From assembly GCF_041583195.1 (NCBI RefSeq), contig NZ_JBFHGL010000006.1, forward strand, positions 1 through 64,000: 64,000 bases of DNA, written 5' to 3'. The notes beneath the pieces are model-generated. The model made no database searches. It had not been told where the DNA came from and saw only the letters and a program-made list of their open reading frames with translations. This DNA is from Sulfurimonas sp. GTDB taxonomy: Bacteria > Campylobacterota > Campylobacteria > Campylobacterales > Sulfurimonadaceae. The position numbers were made by a program, and so were the translations under genes. Positions 1 to 8,946 of this stretch are shown here, in pieces. How positions within the stretch are numbered: position 1 is the first letter of the stretch; every line of letters starts with the position of its first letter.

Positions 1-1084
1 AGATGATGCTTCAGGTATGGCAATTGCCGATACACTTCGCCAACAAGCGCAGGGTCTTGGACAAGCTATTATGAATGCAAATGATGCTATTGGTGTTACA
101 CAGACTGCGGATGGTGCATTAGATGAGTATACTAAAATTATTGATATTGTAAGAACTAAAGCAATTCAAGCAGCGTCTGATGGTCAAACACTAGATAGTC
201 GTAAAAAAATTCAAGAAGATATTGATAGATTACTAGAGGAAGCGCAGAATATTGCAGCCAGTACATCGTTTAATGGTCAAACACTATTAAATGGTGCATT
301 CCAAAATAAATCTTTCCATATCGGTGCATATTCAGGTGAGACAGTAAAATTATCAATCGGTGATGCACAGCTTGATAATGTTGCAGAGTTCTCTTTCTTA
401 GAAACAACAGTTGGTTTCGGTGGTGCAACTGGTGGTTCTGCTAACTTCTCAGCAAGTTTAAGTGTTAGTGTACTTAATCAAGATGGAACTACTGCTAGTG
501 TAAGTGTTCAAACATCTTTCGCATCTGGTTCACATAAAGCTTATGAAATTACTCAAGCTTTAGTTGATGACTTTAATGCTGCTGCTCAGACAGCTGGTGC
601 TGATGTAAGAGCTAGTATCTATGAAGATGTTGATTCAACTGCAGGTACTGCACAATACGGTATCCGTTTAAGTTCATCTGGTGATTTAACTGGTGTTGGT
701 CTATTCGATGGTAACTTAACTGATGGTTTAACAACTGCAATTGCAGGAAATACAGCAGCAGGATTAGATAACAACTTATCAACTTTAGATGTTACAACTA
801 GACAAGCGGCTGAGAAAGCTATTATAATTGCCGATTATGCTCTTAAAGATGTAGATGGTACACGTGCAGACATTGGTTCTGTTCAAAACCAACTAGAATC
901 TACTATACGTAATATTAGTGTTACTCAGGTGAATGTTAAAGCCGCGGAATCTCAAATCCGTGATGTTGACTTTGCTGCAGAGAGTGCAAACTTTGCAAAA
1001 CATAATATTTTGGCTCAGTCTGGTTCATATGCAATGAGTCAAGCTAATGCTGTTCAACAAAACGTACTACAATTACTTCAGTAA
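1..1084 (+). CDS. Flagellin, 5' end outside window
   Basis: Flagellin is the structural subunit of the flagellar filament, exported by the flagellar type III system. The reading frame is already open at base 2 (D-D-A-S-G before M-A-I-A-D), so the true start lies upstream and roughly the first 50 residues are missing. The conserved D0/D1 helices are visible: an N-terminal run with N-A-N-D-A-I-G and T-A-D-G-A-L, and the C-terminal helix ending S-Q-A-N-A-V-Q-Q-N-V-L-Q-L-L-Q. The centre (about residues 120-250 of the visible part) is variable and rich in Ser, Thr, Ala and Gly, the usual site of O-linked glycosylation in Campylobacterota. The glycosylation genes that follow fit that role. A perfect hairpin follows the stop codon. 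Confidence 0.96.
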   Translation, partial: DDASGMAIADTLRQQAQGLGQAIMNANDAIGVTQTADGALDEYTKIIDIVRTKAIQAASDGQTLDSRKKIQEDIDRLLEEAQNIAASTSFNGQTLLNGAFQNKSFHIGAYSGETVKLSIGDAQLDNVAEFSFLETTVGFGGATGGSANFSASLSVSVLNQDGTTASVSVQTSFASGSHKAYEITQALVDDFNAAAQTAGADVRASIYEDVDSTAGTAQYGIRLSSSGDLTGVGLFDGNLTDGLTTAIAGNTAAGLDNNLSTLDVTTRQAAEKAIIIADYALKDVDGTRADIGSVQNQLESTIRNISVTQVNVKAAESQIRDVDFAAESANFAKHNILAQSGSYAMSQANAVQQNVLQLLQ

Positions 1085-1092
1085 TTTTAATA

Positions 1093-1120
1093 ACTAAAGA
1101 GTTTTACTCTTTAGTTTCTT
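1093..1120. terminator. Hairpin terminator shared by flagellin and maf
   Basis: A 9-bp perfect stem (ACTAAAGAG at 1093-1101, CTCTTTAGT at 1107-1115) with a 5-nt loop is followed by TTCTT. It sits 8 bases after the flagellin stop, and the convergent maf gene ends in its loop, so it probably ends transcription from both sides. The T-run is short, so efficiency is uncertain. Confidence 0.75.
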
Positions 1121-3107
1121 CAAGTGAATTTTTTAGTCTGTTAAAGTCATTCGAAAACGTATCTAAAATATTTCTAGTACCTTCAATAAAGTAAGTTTTA
1201 AACTTCTTAATATATTTTTTGTGGTTTTTAATCTCTTTGGTATTTAAAAAATCATCAATATAAGAAGATGTTCTTAGGAAAAATATAACCATTATTTCTT
1301 TTAACTCTAATTCACATTTATGACTAACTATCATAGAAGCAAATTTTATGTATGAAGCTAAAAATAGATCTGGGTTAGCATGTGGAGAATTTTCAAACTC
1401 TGTTAGATAATTGTAATAATCTTTAATCTGTGTTCCTCTACACTCTATTGCATCTAATTCCGTTCCTATAAGTGAAGTAGTAGAGTATTTGTCAAATATT
1501 TGTTTCAACTCTTCATACATAGATGACTTGTCTAACTTTTTATCTATATTAATATCGTTAAATTTTAGCGGTGTAATATTCTCAAATAGAGCACCATCAC
1601 AAAGGTTGTAAATATTTTGATTTTGAGTTTTAAAAAGTTGTGTTTTTCTATTTATTACTGGAATAGATGCAGCAAATAGGTTAGTCGTTTCTACTGTATC
1701 TCTAAAATTACCTTTAACTTTTATGATATTGTCCAGTTGAAATTGATCATTTTCTTCTTCGGCTTTTTGATCTAAAGTTTTTGCCATAAAGTGATCATCC
1801 GAGTGAGTTTTTCCATTGTCACCTAGGGCTAAATCTAGACCTAATAGATATATATTTGCTACATTAAAAATTAAAGATAATGAATATATTGTTTCTCCAA
1901 CACTTGCAACAGTAAGTGTACTTCTATTAAGTTTATACTTTGTTCTGTCTTCATGAAGGTATATCTTTTCTTTATCAAACTGATTAAAAAGCAGTTTTGA
2001 AACAGAACCACTAAAAATCAATACGGAACTATCTAAAAAATCAAAGTTCTCAATACTTTTTAGCATTTTATCGGTGGTAAAATCATTTTCATCGATTTGA
2101 ACAGCAATATCGGGTTTTACACCGACTCTTTGGAGAGTTTTTAAGGCAGTAAAAGCAGCTATTATTATAAACTTATCTTGGTTTTCTACAAGCCAGTCAG
2201 TGTTTTTGTGAAGTGATGGACCGGCTCCAACAACCAACCATGGTTTATCAGCAAAGTAGCTTTCATTTTCTTTTTTGGTAATATCCAGATATTTGTAGTG
2301 ACTTGTTAGACTGTCTATAATTCTTTTATGTTTTACGATAAGTCTTTCATGTGAATAAGTAGCTTCAGGTCTAGATATAAGCATACTTCTAATTTCATCA
2401 ATTTTATGTTCGTATGCTGATGAAAACATATTAAATTTAATATATTGGTTTTTGAAAAAAGCTTTAAAATAAAAGTCGTTAAAAGTAGTATGAAACTCAT
2501 TTTTTGTCTCGCTAATTGAGAAGAAAGCAAATATATTGTTTAATTTTTTTGCATAGTTTGTTGTAAAAAGAGAGAGTCTAAATAGTTCAATGTCATCTTC
2601 TATAATTAACACTACTTGTAGATCAAACTTTTTGATTATTTTTTCTATATGCATACCAAGTCCGGTACCTATAAAGATAAATTTATCTAGCTTTTTCATA
2701 CTCATTTCATAATCTGTATTATTGTAGTAATACTCAGTTAAAAATGCAGTAGTAGAGTATTGGGCATATGCATTATTTTCTTTTTTTAACGCTTCTAATG
2801 CTACAGGTTCAAATCTTATCTTTCTAAGTGAAATAAAAGTATGGTCATTTTTTTTGTATGTTACTTTATTGGCAAGATTATTTGAAAATTTTTCAGAATT
2901 TTCATTGTAAAGGTGATTTCCTGAGTTTAATTCAACAATATCAAAATAGCCATCTTTATATTCAAGATCATATTTTTGGGGATATCTTCCTTCATCTAAG
3001 AGAGTCTCTAAGGCTAAAAGTCTATTGTATAAAGGTTGATGATGTTTTTCAAAATACAACATATTGTCTTGATAGTTTTGTATAGCTAATGATTCTATTT
3101 CCTGCAT
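1104..3107 (-). CDS. maf: Motility accessory factor (Maf) glycosyltransferase, DUF115/MAF_flag10
   Basis: Maf proteins are cytoplasmic enzymes that transfer nonulosonic acids (pseudaminic or legionaminic acid) onto flagellin before export. The 667-residue length is normal for the family. An N-terminal Maf domain (about residues 10-230) holds F-I-G-T-G-L-G-M-H and L-I-I-E-D-D-I-E-L-F. The central DUF115 domain starts near residue 288 with W-L-V-V-G-A-G-P-S-L and continues to K-P-D-I-A-V-Q-I-D-E-N-D. A helical C-terminal part follows. GAGG lies 7 bases before the ATG. The 52-base gap upstream carries a possible -10 (ACTATACAAT on the minus strand), so it may have its own promoter besides read-through from the sugar operon. 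Which sugar it uses cannot be read from the sequence; legionaminic acid is likely given the neighbours. Confidence 0.93.
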   Translation of the reverse strand: MQEIESLAIQNYQDNMLYFEKHHQPLYNRLLALETLLDEGRYPQKYDLEYKDGYFDIVELNSGNHLYNENSEKFSNNLANKVTYKKNDHTFISLRKIRFEPVALEALKKENNAYAQYSTTAFLTEYYYNNTDYEMSMKKLDKFIFIGTGLGMHIEKIIKKFDLQVVLIIEDDIELFRLSLFTTNYAKKLNNIFAFFSISETKNEFHTTFNDFYFKAFFKNQYIKFNMFSSAYEHKIDEIRSMLISRPEATYSHERLIVKHKRIIDSLTSHYKYLDITKKENESYFADKPWLVVGAGPSLHKNTDWLVENQDKFIIIAAFTALKTLQRVGVKPDIAVQIDENDFTTDKMLKSIENFDFLDSSVLIFSGSVSKLLFNQFDKEKIYLHEDRTKYKLNRSTLTVASVGETIYSLSLIFNVANIYLLGLDLALGDNGKTHSDDHFMAKTLDQKAEEENDQFQLDNIIKVKGNFRDTVETTNLFAASIPVINRKTQLFKTQNQNIYNLCDGALFENITPLKFNDINIDKKLDKSSMYEELKQIFDKYSTTSLIGTELDAIECRGTQIKDYYNYLTEFENSPHANPDLFLASYIKFASMIVSHKCELELKEIMVIFFLRTSSYIDDFLNTKEIKNHKKYIKKFKTYFIEGTRNILDTFSNDFNRLKNSLEETKE

Positions 3108-3159
3108 TTTAACCTCTTTAAATAATTAGTTTTGATTGTATAGTAATAACATTGATGAG

Positions 3160-3876
3160 TTACTTAAAAGGGTGTTTTATCCCCAGATACTCTATTTGAG
3201 CTAACGCATAACTCTCTATAGTACCAATATCTCTATGATATACATCGTTTAAAAATGTATTTATTCTTCCCATATAATTTGGCAATACATCGTTACTAAA
3301 GTCAATCTCTTTTTTGTTTAAAGAGTATAAAAACTCAAATATACTAGGTTCACAAATATATACAGCTCCATTTGCTAAATCTGATGGAGGGTTTTCTACT
3401 TTTTCATGAAACTTTTGGACTATACCGAAGCTATCAAGTTCAACGATTCCACAACTTTTTGGATTATCACTATGGAAAAGCATCATAGTTATCTCACATT
3501 CTTTTTGACGTTGTCTGTGGCTATTTATAAACGACTGAAAGTTACAAAATGACAAGTTATCTGCATGAACAACCATAAAAGCTTCTGTTTTAAAAAACTC
3601 TTTAAGCGATAAAAGAGTTCCACCGGTATTTAAAAGTTCTTTTTCGTATACCAGTGTGATATAGTCTTTATATTTCGATTTAGATACAAAGTCTTCAACT
3701 TGTTCATGTAGATATGAAGTATTTATGAAAAACTCTTTGATACCTGCTTTAGTTAAGTTATCTAGCCAATATTCTAATAAAGGTTTACCGTTTATAGGAA
3801 CTAAACATTTTGGAATATGATCAGTAATAGGAGAAAGTCTAGTACCTAATCCTGCTGCTAATAATAAAGCTTTCAT
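3160..3876 (-). CDS. Sugar-1-phosphate nucleotidyltransferase (HddC/RmlA-like)
   Basis: This enzyme should activate a sugar 1-phosphate with an NTP. It opens directly with the nucleotide-binding signature L-L-A-A-G-L-G-T-R-L-S-P-I-T-D-H-I-P-K-C, and V-H-A-D-N-L near residue 110 supplies the metal-binding Asp. At 238 residues it is a bare nucleotidyltransferase domain with no left-handed beta-helix, like heptose-1-phosphate guanylyltransferase HddC. It is the last gene of the leftward operon and overlaps the kinase/cytidylyltransferase gene by 4 bases (ATGA). With the transketolase, GmhA-like isomerase and PfkB kinase nearby, a heptose substrate is plausible but not proven. Confidence 0.88.
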   Translation of the reverse strand: MKALLLAAGLGTRLSPITDHIPKCLVPINGKPLLEYWLDNLTKAGIKEFFINTSYLHEQVEDFVSKSKYKDYITLVYEKELLNTGGTLLSLKEFFKTEAFMVVHADNLSFCNFQSFINSHRQRQKECEITMMLFHSDNPKSCGIVELDSFGIVQKFHEKVENPPSDLANGAVYICEPSIFEFLYSLNKKEIDFSNDVLPNYMGRINTFLNDVYHRDIGTIESYALAQIEYLGIKHPFK

Positions 3877-5291
3877 TGCAACATCAACTCATTTATGATT
3901 TCTTCTTTATTTATAGGAATATTTCCAACCCTGCTAATTTGTACAGCTGAAGCTAAAGAACCAAGATATGCTGCCTGCCAAATATTTGATCCAACTGCTA
4001 GTGCCATTGAGGAACATGTCAGAAGTGAATCTCCTGCACCACTTACATCTTTTACAATACTACCTAGTGCACTGATATTGTCAGTTAGCAGATCGCCTTG
4101 ATTAGTGTTATAGATCATTACACCTTCTGCACCCAAAGTTGTAAATATATATTTAGTTGATGTTTTATCGGATAGTTTTTTTGAGAGTACTACTAAACCT
4201 GATTCAAAATCATTTAGAGCGAGTCTTATTTCTCTCTCTGTAGGTGTTACGAGATCTACATTTTTAAACTTTGATATATCACCGATTTGAGATGAACTTT
4301 GAGAGTCTGCAACTATAAATGTATTGTGATCTTTACCAAGCTTAGAAACACGTTCAACAAGTGTTTGAGTAAGCACTCCATAGCTGAAATCTGAGAATAT
4401 AATAAGATCAATATCTTTTATGGCTTTTTCAATATCGTTTATTATCTTCTCTTCAATCCCTTTATCAATTGAGTGTTGTTTTAAATGGTTTACTCTAAGT
4501 AGTGTTTTTGAACTAGCTCTATATCTTTGTTTTAAAGTAGTAGGTCTTGTCGAGTCTTGATATAGATATGTTTTTATGCCAAGTTCTTTTAAATTATTAT
4601 CCACATATTCATATGTTGAATCATTTCCTATTACTGAGAAAAAACTAACATCAGCTCCTAAAGAAGATGCATGACTTGCAACTATAGCAGCGCCGCCTAT
4701 AAATTTTTTACTTGCAAGCGGTGAAACAACTATTGTAGGATCTTCCTGGCTCATACCTAGCGGTTCACAAGTTATATATTCATCTATAATCGTATCACCA
4801 ATAACTAAAACTTTTAAGTTTGAAAACCTTTCCAGGATAGACTTTAAGTCTTCCATATCAAGGTTATGTCTGTTTATAAATGCGCTATTGTGCTTTGTCT
4901 TGCTTGTAGGTAGTTGAAACTCTTCATTTAAAAGATCAAGAGAAGCAAATCCTATCTCTCCAGAGGTAAATAGCAGTTTTCCGCCATATGAATTTATTGT
5001 ATCAAGCTCCGGATTGTATTTGTCTGAAAACTCTTTTCCTTTAACGACAATATCTGGTCTATTTTTCTTGATATATTCAACAGCATTATCTTCTAAAATA
5101 AAAGCTTCATCTACATAGCTTGTCGCATTTATTGACTCTAATCTCACTTCTTGAGGAATACTGACGTTGTTTACATTATCCGCATTTATCCCAACACTTA
5201 GGAAATCACCGCTTTCTTTGGCAAATTTTAGCAGCCTAAGGTGTCCCGGATGTAAAATATTAAAATCACCGCTTACAAAAACTTTTTTCAT
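3873..5291 (-). CDS. Bifunctional nucleotidyltransferase/PfkB sugar kinase, reversed HldE-like order
   Basis: Two catalytic domains are fused. Residues 1 to about 130 are a cytidylyltransferase-type fold with the HxGH signature (F-N-I-L-H-P-G-H-L-R). Residues of about 145-472 are a PfkB/ribokinase-family kinase with G-G-A-A-I-V-A-S-H near residue 199 and the C-terminal anion-hole motif S-G-A-G-D-S near residue 418. E. coli HldE carries the same two activities for ADP-heptose synthesis, but with the kinase first and adenylyltransferase second; here the order is inverted. The likely role is phosphorylating and activating a sugar phosphate, plausibly a heptose 7-phosphate. It overlaps both neighbours by 4 bases. 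The nucleotide used is unknown. Confidence 0.85.
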   Translation of the reverse strand: MKKVFVSGDFNILHPGHLRLLKFAKESGDFLSVGINADNVNNVSIPQEVRLESINATSYVDEAFILEDNAVEYIKKNRPDIVVKGKEFSDKYNPELDTINSYGGKLLFTSGEIGFASLDLLNEEFQLPTSKTKHNSAFINRHNLDMEDLKSILERFSNLKVLVIGDTIIDEYITCEPLGMSQEDPTIVVSPLASKKFIGGAAIVASHASSLGADVSFFSVIGNDSTYEYVDNNLKELGIKTYLYQDSTRPTTLKQRYRASSKTLLRVNHLKQHSIDKGIEEKIINDIEKAIKDIDLIIFSDFSYGVLTQTLVERVSKLGKDHNTFIVADSQSSSQIGDISKFKNVDLVTPTEREIRLALNDFESGLVVLSKKLSDKTSTKYIFTTLGAEGVMIYNTNQGDLLTDNISALGSIVKDVSGAGDSLLTCSSMALAVGSNIWQAAYLGSLASAVQISRVGNIPINKEEIINELMLQ

Positions 5292-6391
5292 AATCTATTC
5301 TCTATATATTTGAAATTTAAAGAAGGAAATCTTTTGGATATTGATTCTAACAACTCCAAGGAATATGGAAAAATTACTTGAATGTCAGAATCAATATTCA
5401 TAGGATGAACAATTTTTTTACCATAAAAAGTTTTATTTGTTTTTTTTAAATTTTCATCTATAAAACATTCTATTTGGAAGTTTAATAAGGATGCACAAAA
5501 AAGTGCTGGAGGAGATGTCCCAAATACAGCTACTTTTTTCTTTATATCTGAGATAGAGTCTATTAAATTGTTTATTTGAAGTTTATTTATTTGATGTCTT
5601 TGCACATCATTTTCATGCTCGAGTTTTAGAACTTTATCTGTAGCTAACACACTGATCTCTCTGTTAATTTGCTTTTTTGGAAAATATACATTTTTAAAAT
5701 ATTTTTTTAAAATATAAAGCAGTGTGCTTTTATGAAAATGTGATATATGATCTATTGTAAAAATATCAAAAAGGTTTTCATCTATATTTGGAACCTGTAG
5801 AACTAAAACACCGTCTTTTTTTAATGATCGTTTAACAGATGATAAAAACTCATTTAAATCCACAATATGCTCAAATACGTGTATAGCAGATATAATATCA
5901 AAATAATCTGGAAAGAGCACATCTTGTTTATATATGAAAAACTTTTTGAAGTTTTTTAAATTTTGAAGATTGTTATTTTGACTGATTTTTACATCTTGTG
6001 CAAATAAGTTCCAATCAAAAACTTTGGAAAATTCTTCTAAAAAAACACCGGAACCTGTTCCTATATCTAATATATTTCCATGTTCTTTAATAGATTCGCT
6101 AATATTATTTATTAGTGTTTTTGAGCGATTTATAGTTGCTTTTTTAGAATCTGTATGCTCCTCTTCTTTACCATTTGTAAGATAGTATGCTTCATAATTA
6201 CTATAAATATTTTCAATTGTTTTAAGTAGGCTTTCATCTGTCTTTTTTTGTATATGAAAGCATTTTTTACATTCTAAAAGTTGAAAATTTTGATTAGCTG
6301 TTTTATTGTCTGAGGTTACAACTTTTTCTTTAGTATAATCAAACAGTATATTAAAGTCATCGTGGTTGCAAACTAGACAGCGTTTATTCAT
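5288..6391 (-). CDS. Zinc-ribbon SAM-dependent C-methyltransferase (TylCIII/NovU-like)
   Basis: The protein has the three-part layout of deoxysugar C-methyltransferases. An N-terminal zinc-binding segment has C-L-V-C near residue 5 and C-K-K-C near residue 41. A Rossmann SAM-binding domain contains I-L-D-I-G-T-G-S-G-V-F-L near residue 110. The C-terminal domain contains V-A-V-F-G-T-S-P-P-A near residue 288, typical of the family's second Rossmann-like part. Relatives methylate a carbon of an NDP-keto-sugar. It overlaps the upstream methyltransferase gene by 8 bases and the downstream kinase gene by 4. The substrate is not known, but a branched sugar for flagellin or surface glycan is the natural inference. 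Confidence 0.82.
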   Translation of the reverse strand: MNKRCLVCNHDDFNILFDYTKEKVVTSDNKTANQNFQLLECKKCFHIQKKTDESLLKTIENIYSNYEAYYLTNGKEEEHTDSKKATINRSKTLINNISESIKEHGNILDIGTGSGVFLEEFSKVFDWNLFAQDVKISQNNNLQNLKNFKKFFIYKQDVLFPDYFDIISAIHVFEHIVDLNEFLSSVKRSLKKDGVLVLQVPNIDENLFDIFTIDHISHFHKSTLLYILKKYFKNVYFPKKQINREISVLATDKVLKLEHENDVQRHQINKLQINNLIDSISDIKKKVAVFGTSPPALFCASLLNFQIECFIDENLKKTNKTFYGKKIVHPMNIDSDIQVIFPYSLELLESISKRFPSLNFKYIENRL

Positions 6392-7505
6392 AGTCTATAT
6401 TCTCTTTCACAAAACTAATATAAGCTTGTCCCCGACCAAAAGCTGAATTAAAAAATTTCATATTTTTTATTTTTGTCGGAGTTATAGAATCATTTATCAC
6501 TTCTATTGCTTCCTCTATAGCTAATAGTGTCTCTTTTTCAATATCTGATTTCAAATTAATTTTGATTTTTTCTAATATATCAACGATTTTTATTTTATCA
6601 TCTGAATTTTTTATTGCCTTGATCAATTCCAAACAATATTTTGAGAGTTCTATATTGGATTTATAATCTCTGTCTTTTTGTATAAATCTATAATCAATAA
6701 AGTTATGCCATTTTTCTAGCATCTGTTCTTGAAATACTTGATTGTATTCGAATGTATTTGTGGGCAGCTGCTTATACCATGAATAGTTATTAAATATGTT
6801 GGGAGATATACCAAGGATATAATTGTTTTTTAATAGCTCAATAGCATCATTTATCGAAAGTGTATGCTCAAGTATAGCATCTCCTACAAGGTTGTCTAAA
6901 CACCAATCAGAATAACTTCTTGTCATACCTTTTAAAGTATCAAGATGTGATGAAAATGAGTCAACTAATATTTTTACTTTTTCATCAATATCTTCAATAT
7001 CTTTTATTAAAACATTTGCCATATATTTTCTTATTATTTCAAAAAATACAGACACTTGGTCCGATGTTGTCATGATAAATATACCGTTTGGTTTTAATAA
7101 TGATTGAATGATCTTAATAAATTGTTCTTTTGAACTTAATCCTGGTATAAGACCTTCACAAATAATGATGTCGTATTGTTTGATAGCTTTAAACTCTTCT
7201 AGCATCTCATTAAATATAAAAACATTTTTATCTAAATTTTTAAAATTATTTTTTAGTTCATGATAGCCTTGTGTACTCGGTTCTATTAATGTATAAGTTT
7301 TTGGACCATAGCTATATGTAACTAAAGCGTTGTACCCACCACCTGGTCCAATTTCTAAAATATCTTTATCTTTAAAGATAAGATGAGAAGCACCGAGTTG
7401 TCTATATAGATTATTACGTCTTCTTACATGCTCTTTAAAATTATCTATATCTTGAACAACAGGAGAGATTTTGTATTTTTCATAAAAACTTAAATATTCA
7501 TTCAT
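6384..7505 (-). CDS. Class I SAM-dependent methyltransferase
   Basis: A SAM-binding Rossmann core is seen at roughly residues 45-180: motif I I-L-E-I-G-P-G-G-G-Y-N, an acidic post-I T-L-I-E-P-S, and I-I-I-C-E-G-L-I-P-G. A long helical C-terminal half (about residues 190-373) is unlike the small O-methyltransferases and may bind the acceptor. It shares one base with the downstream end of the SDR gene and overlaps the next gene by 8, so it is co-translated in the sugar operon. The methyl acceptor is unknown; the context points to a sugar or glycan. Confidence 0.75.
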   Translation of the reverse strand: MNEYLSFYEKYKISPVVQDIDNFKEHVRRRNNLYRQLGASHLIFKDKDILEIGPGGGYNALVTYSYGPKTYTLIEPSTQGYHELKNNFKNLDKNVFIFNEMLEEFKAIKQYDIIICEGLIPGLSSKEQFIKIIQSLLKPNGIFIMTTSDQVSVFFEIIRKYMANVLIKDIEDIDEKVKILVDSFSSHLDTLKGMTRSYSDWCLDNLVGDAILEHTLSINDAIELLKNNYILGISPNIFNNYSWYKQLPTNTFEYNQVFQEQMLEKWHNFIDYRFIQKDRDYKSNIELSKYCLELIKAIKNSDDKIKIVDILEKIKINLKSDIEKETLLAIEEAIEVINDSITPTKIKNMKFFNSAFGRGQAYISFVKENIDYE

Positions 7506-8245
7506 TATACGCCCCCTTGAAGTTCAATTAATGAACCTGTAGCATGCATACTGTCTATTTCGCATAGTGAAGATATGTAAGGTGTTAAGTCTTCAGGAGT
7601 AGCAAATTTTTTTAATGGAACCTCGTCAACTCTTTTTTTATAATATTGCGGATCATTCTCTTGTTTTATTTTCCAGTCGCTATTTTCGTGCATAATTATG
7701 TTTGGAACTATCGCACAAAACATAATATTATCCAAAGCATAGTATCTTGCACAATTTTTTATATATATATTAACAGCAGCCTTACTCATAGAGTAACATG
7801 GTGAGGCATTACCTGTTAAAGATGCAGAAGAACTGATATGTATAATTTTTTGAATATATTTATTAGCTTGAAATTTAGGAATAAAATAGTTGTTTATCAA
7901 TATTGCACTATTAATATTTAAATCCATAGTTTTATTGAGTATATTTATATTGATTGGATGTTTGTCGTTTATAACTTTTCCACCAAGTGAGTGAATAATA
8001 ATATTTGGCAAGAGCTTATGTTTTGTAAAAAAATCATCTAATTCTTTTGGCATTTCATCTGTTGTAAGATCGCAGCAAAATATATGATGCAGATCTTGAT
8101 TGTGTAGTTTTGCTTTTGCACTTTTTAATCTGTCTATATCCCGACCGTTCAATATTACTGAATAACCTTTTTTTGACAAATCCAAAGCTATTTCAAAACC
8201 AAATCCACTACTTGAAGCAGTTATAAAAACAACTTTTTGCATCAT
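7505..8245 (-). CDS. Short-chain dehydrogenase/reductase
   Basis: An NAD(P)-dependent SDR. It has F-I-T-A-S-S-S-G-F-G-F-E (the TGxxxGxG cofactor loop with Ala for Gly), S-S-S-A-S-L as the catalytic Ser region, and Y-S-M-S-K as catalytic Tyr/Lys. The start chosen is the ATG at 8245, which overlaps the preceding stop by one base (TAATG); an adjacent ATG is at 8242. A longer open frame to 8284 would add an unlikely tail upstream of the SDR fold and overlap the neighbour by 40 bases. It probably oxidises or reduces a keto-sugar or a related intermediate. PtmA-type SDRs occur in legionaminic loci, but no specific assignment is made. Confidence 0.85.
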   Translation of the reverse strand: MMQKVVFITASSSGFGFEIALDLSKKGYSVILNGRDIDRLKSAKAKLHNQDLHHIFCCDLTTDEMPKELDDFFTKHKLLPNIIIHSLGGKVINDKHPININILNKTMDLNINSAILINNYFIPKFQANKYIQKIIHISSSASLTGNASPCYSMSKAAVNIYIKNCARYYALDNIMFCAIVPNIIMHENSDWKIKQENDPQYYKKRVDEVPLKKFATPEDLTPYISSLCEIDSMHATGSLIELQGGV

Positions 8246-8946
8246 TAATCTTTTGGACTTGTACATAACATAATGTAGTACCAAGCTAATTTTTGAAATC
8301 CGGTATGTACCATCTCATCATTCATGGAAAAAGGAAAAATTCTATCAAAATTAATAGATAGCTCTCTCTCTAAATCATCTCTGTCTGGACAGTTAATATG
8401 TGATGCCTGACTTAGTGGACTTTGAAATTCATAGGAATAGATACTTGGTACTCCGCAAGCAAAAAAACCGTTTGGTTTTAGCAGTTTAGAAATTTTTTCA
8501 ATAAATTTTCTACCATCTTCGATACTTAAGTGCTCTAATACATCTAAACAAACAATTGAGTCATATTTCTTTTCTTCATCAAGCAAGAATAGATCTTTTA
8601 CTTCAAATTTAACGTTGTCTCTTCTACTGAGTTCTTGTGCTTCTGCAATCTCTTGCTTTTGAACATCAATACCATAAACACTTTTGCAGTTTTGTGATAA
8701 ATATATTGAGCCTAGACCTGAACCACAACCAACTTCAAGCACTTCGTCTGTTGGCTTTAACATCTTTGCAACAAATTTATATCTGCTTAATCTAATGAGT
8801 ATGTTTGACATACTTTTATCAATAAACTGTGCATACATTGGAGGCAGGTTTACTCCATCGGGATAATTTTTATACACTTCATTGATTAAATCACTATACT
8901 CATCAACACTTTTATGGTATTTCCCAACATTCAAATCTTTTGCCAT
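8245..8946 (-). CDS. Class I SAM-dependent methyltransferase (UbiG/Methyltransf_11-like)
   Basis: The SAM-binding motif I is V-L-E-V-G-C-G-S-G-L-G near residue 69, followed by V-Y-G-I-D-V-Q (acidic ribose ligand), V-C-L-D-V-L-E-H-L and L-L-K-P-N-G-F-F. This layout is common to UbiG-like O- and N-methyltransferases. The N-terminal 60 residues are helical. It is one of four methyltransferases in this operon and shares single-base overlaps with both neighbours. Substrate unknown; methylation of a glycan sugar is the simplest reading. Confidence 0.82.
   Translation of the reverse strand: MAKDLNVGKYHKSVDEYSDLINEVYKNYPDGVNLPPMYAQFIDKSMSNILIRLSRYKFVAKMLKPTDEVLEVGCGSGLGSIYLSQNCKSVYGIDVQKQEIAEAQELSRRDNVKFEVKDLFLLDEEKKYDSIVCLDVLEHLSIEDGRKFIEKISKLLKPNGFFACGVPSIYSYEFQSPLSQASHINCPDRDDLERELSINFDRIFPFSMNDEMVHTGFQKLAWYYIMLCTSPKD

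Noticed and set aside
8246-8284. Longer N-terminus for the SDR gene
   Set aside because: The extension would overlap the previous gene by 40 bases and precedes the SDR fold; the ATG at 8245 coincides with the stop-start junction.
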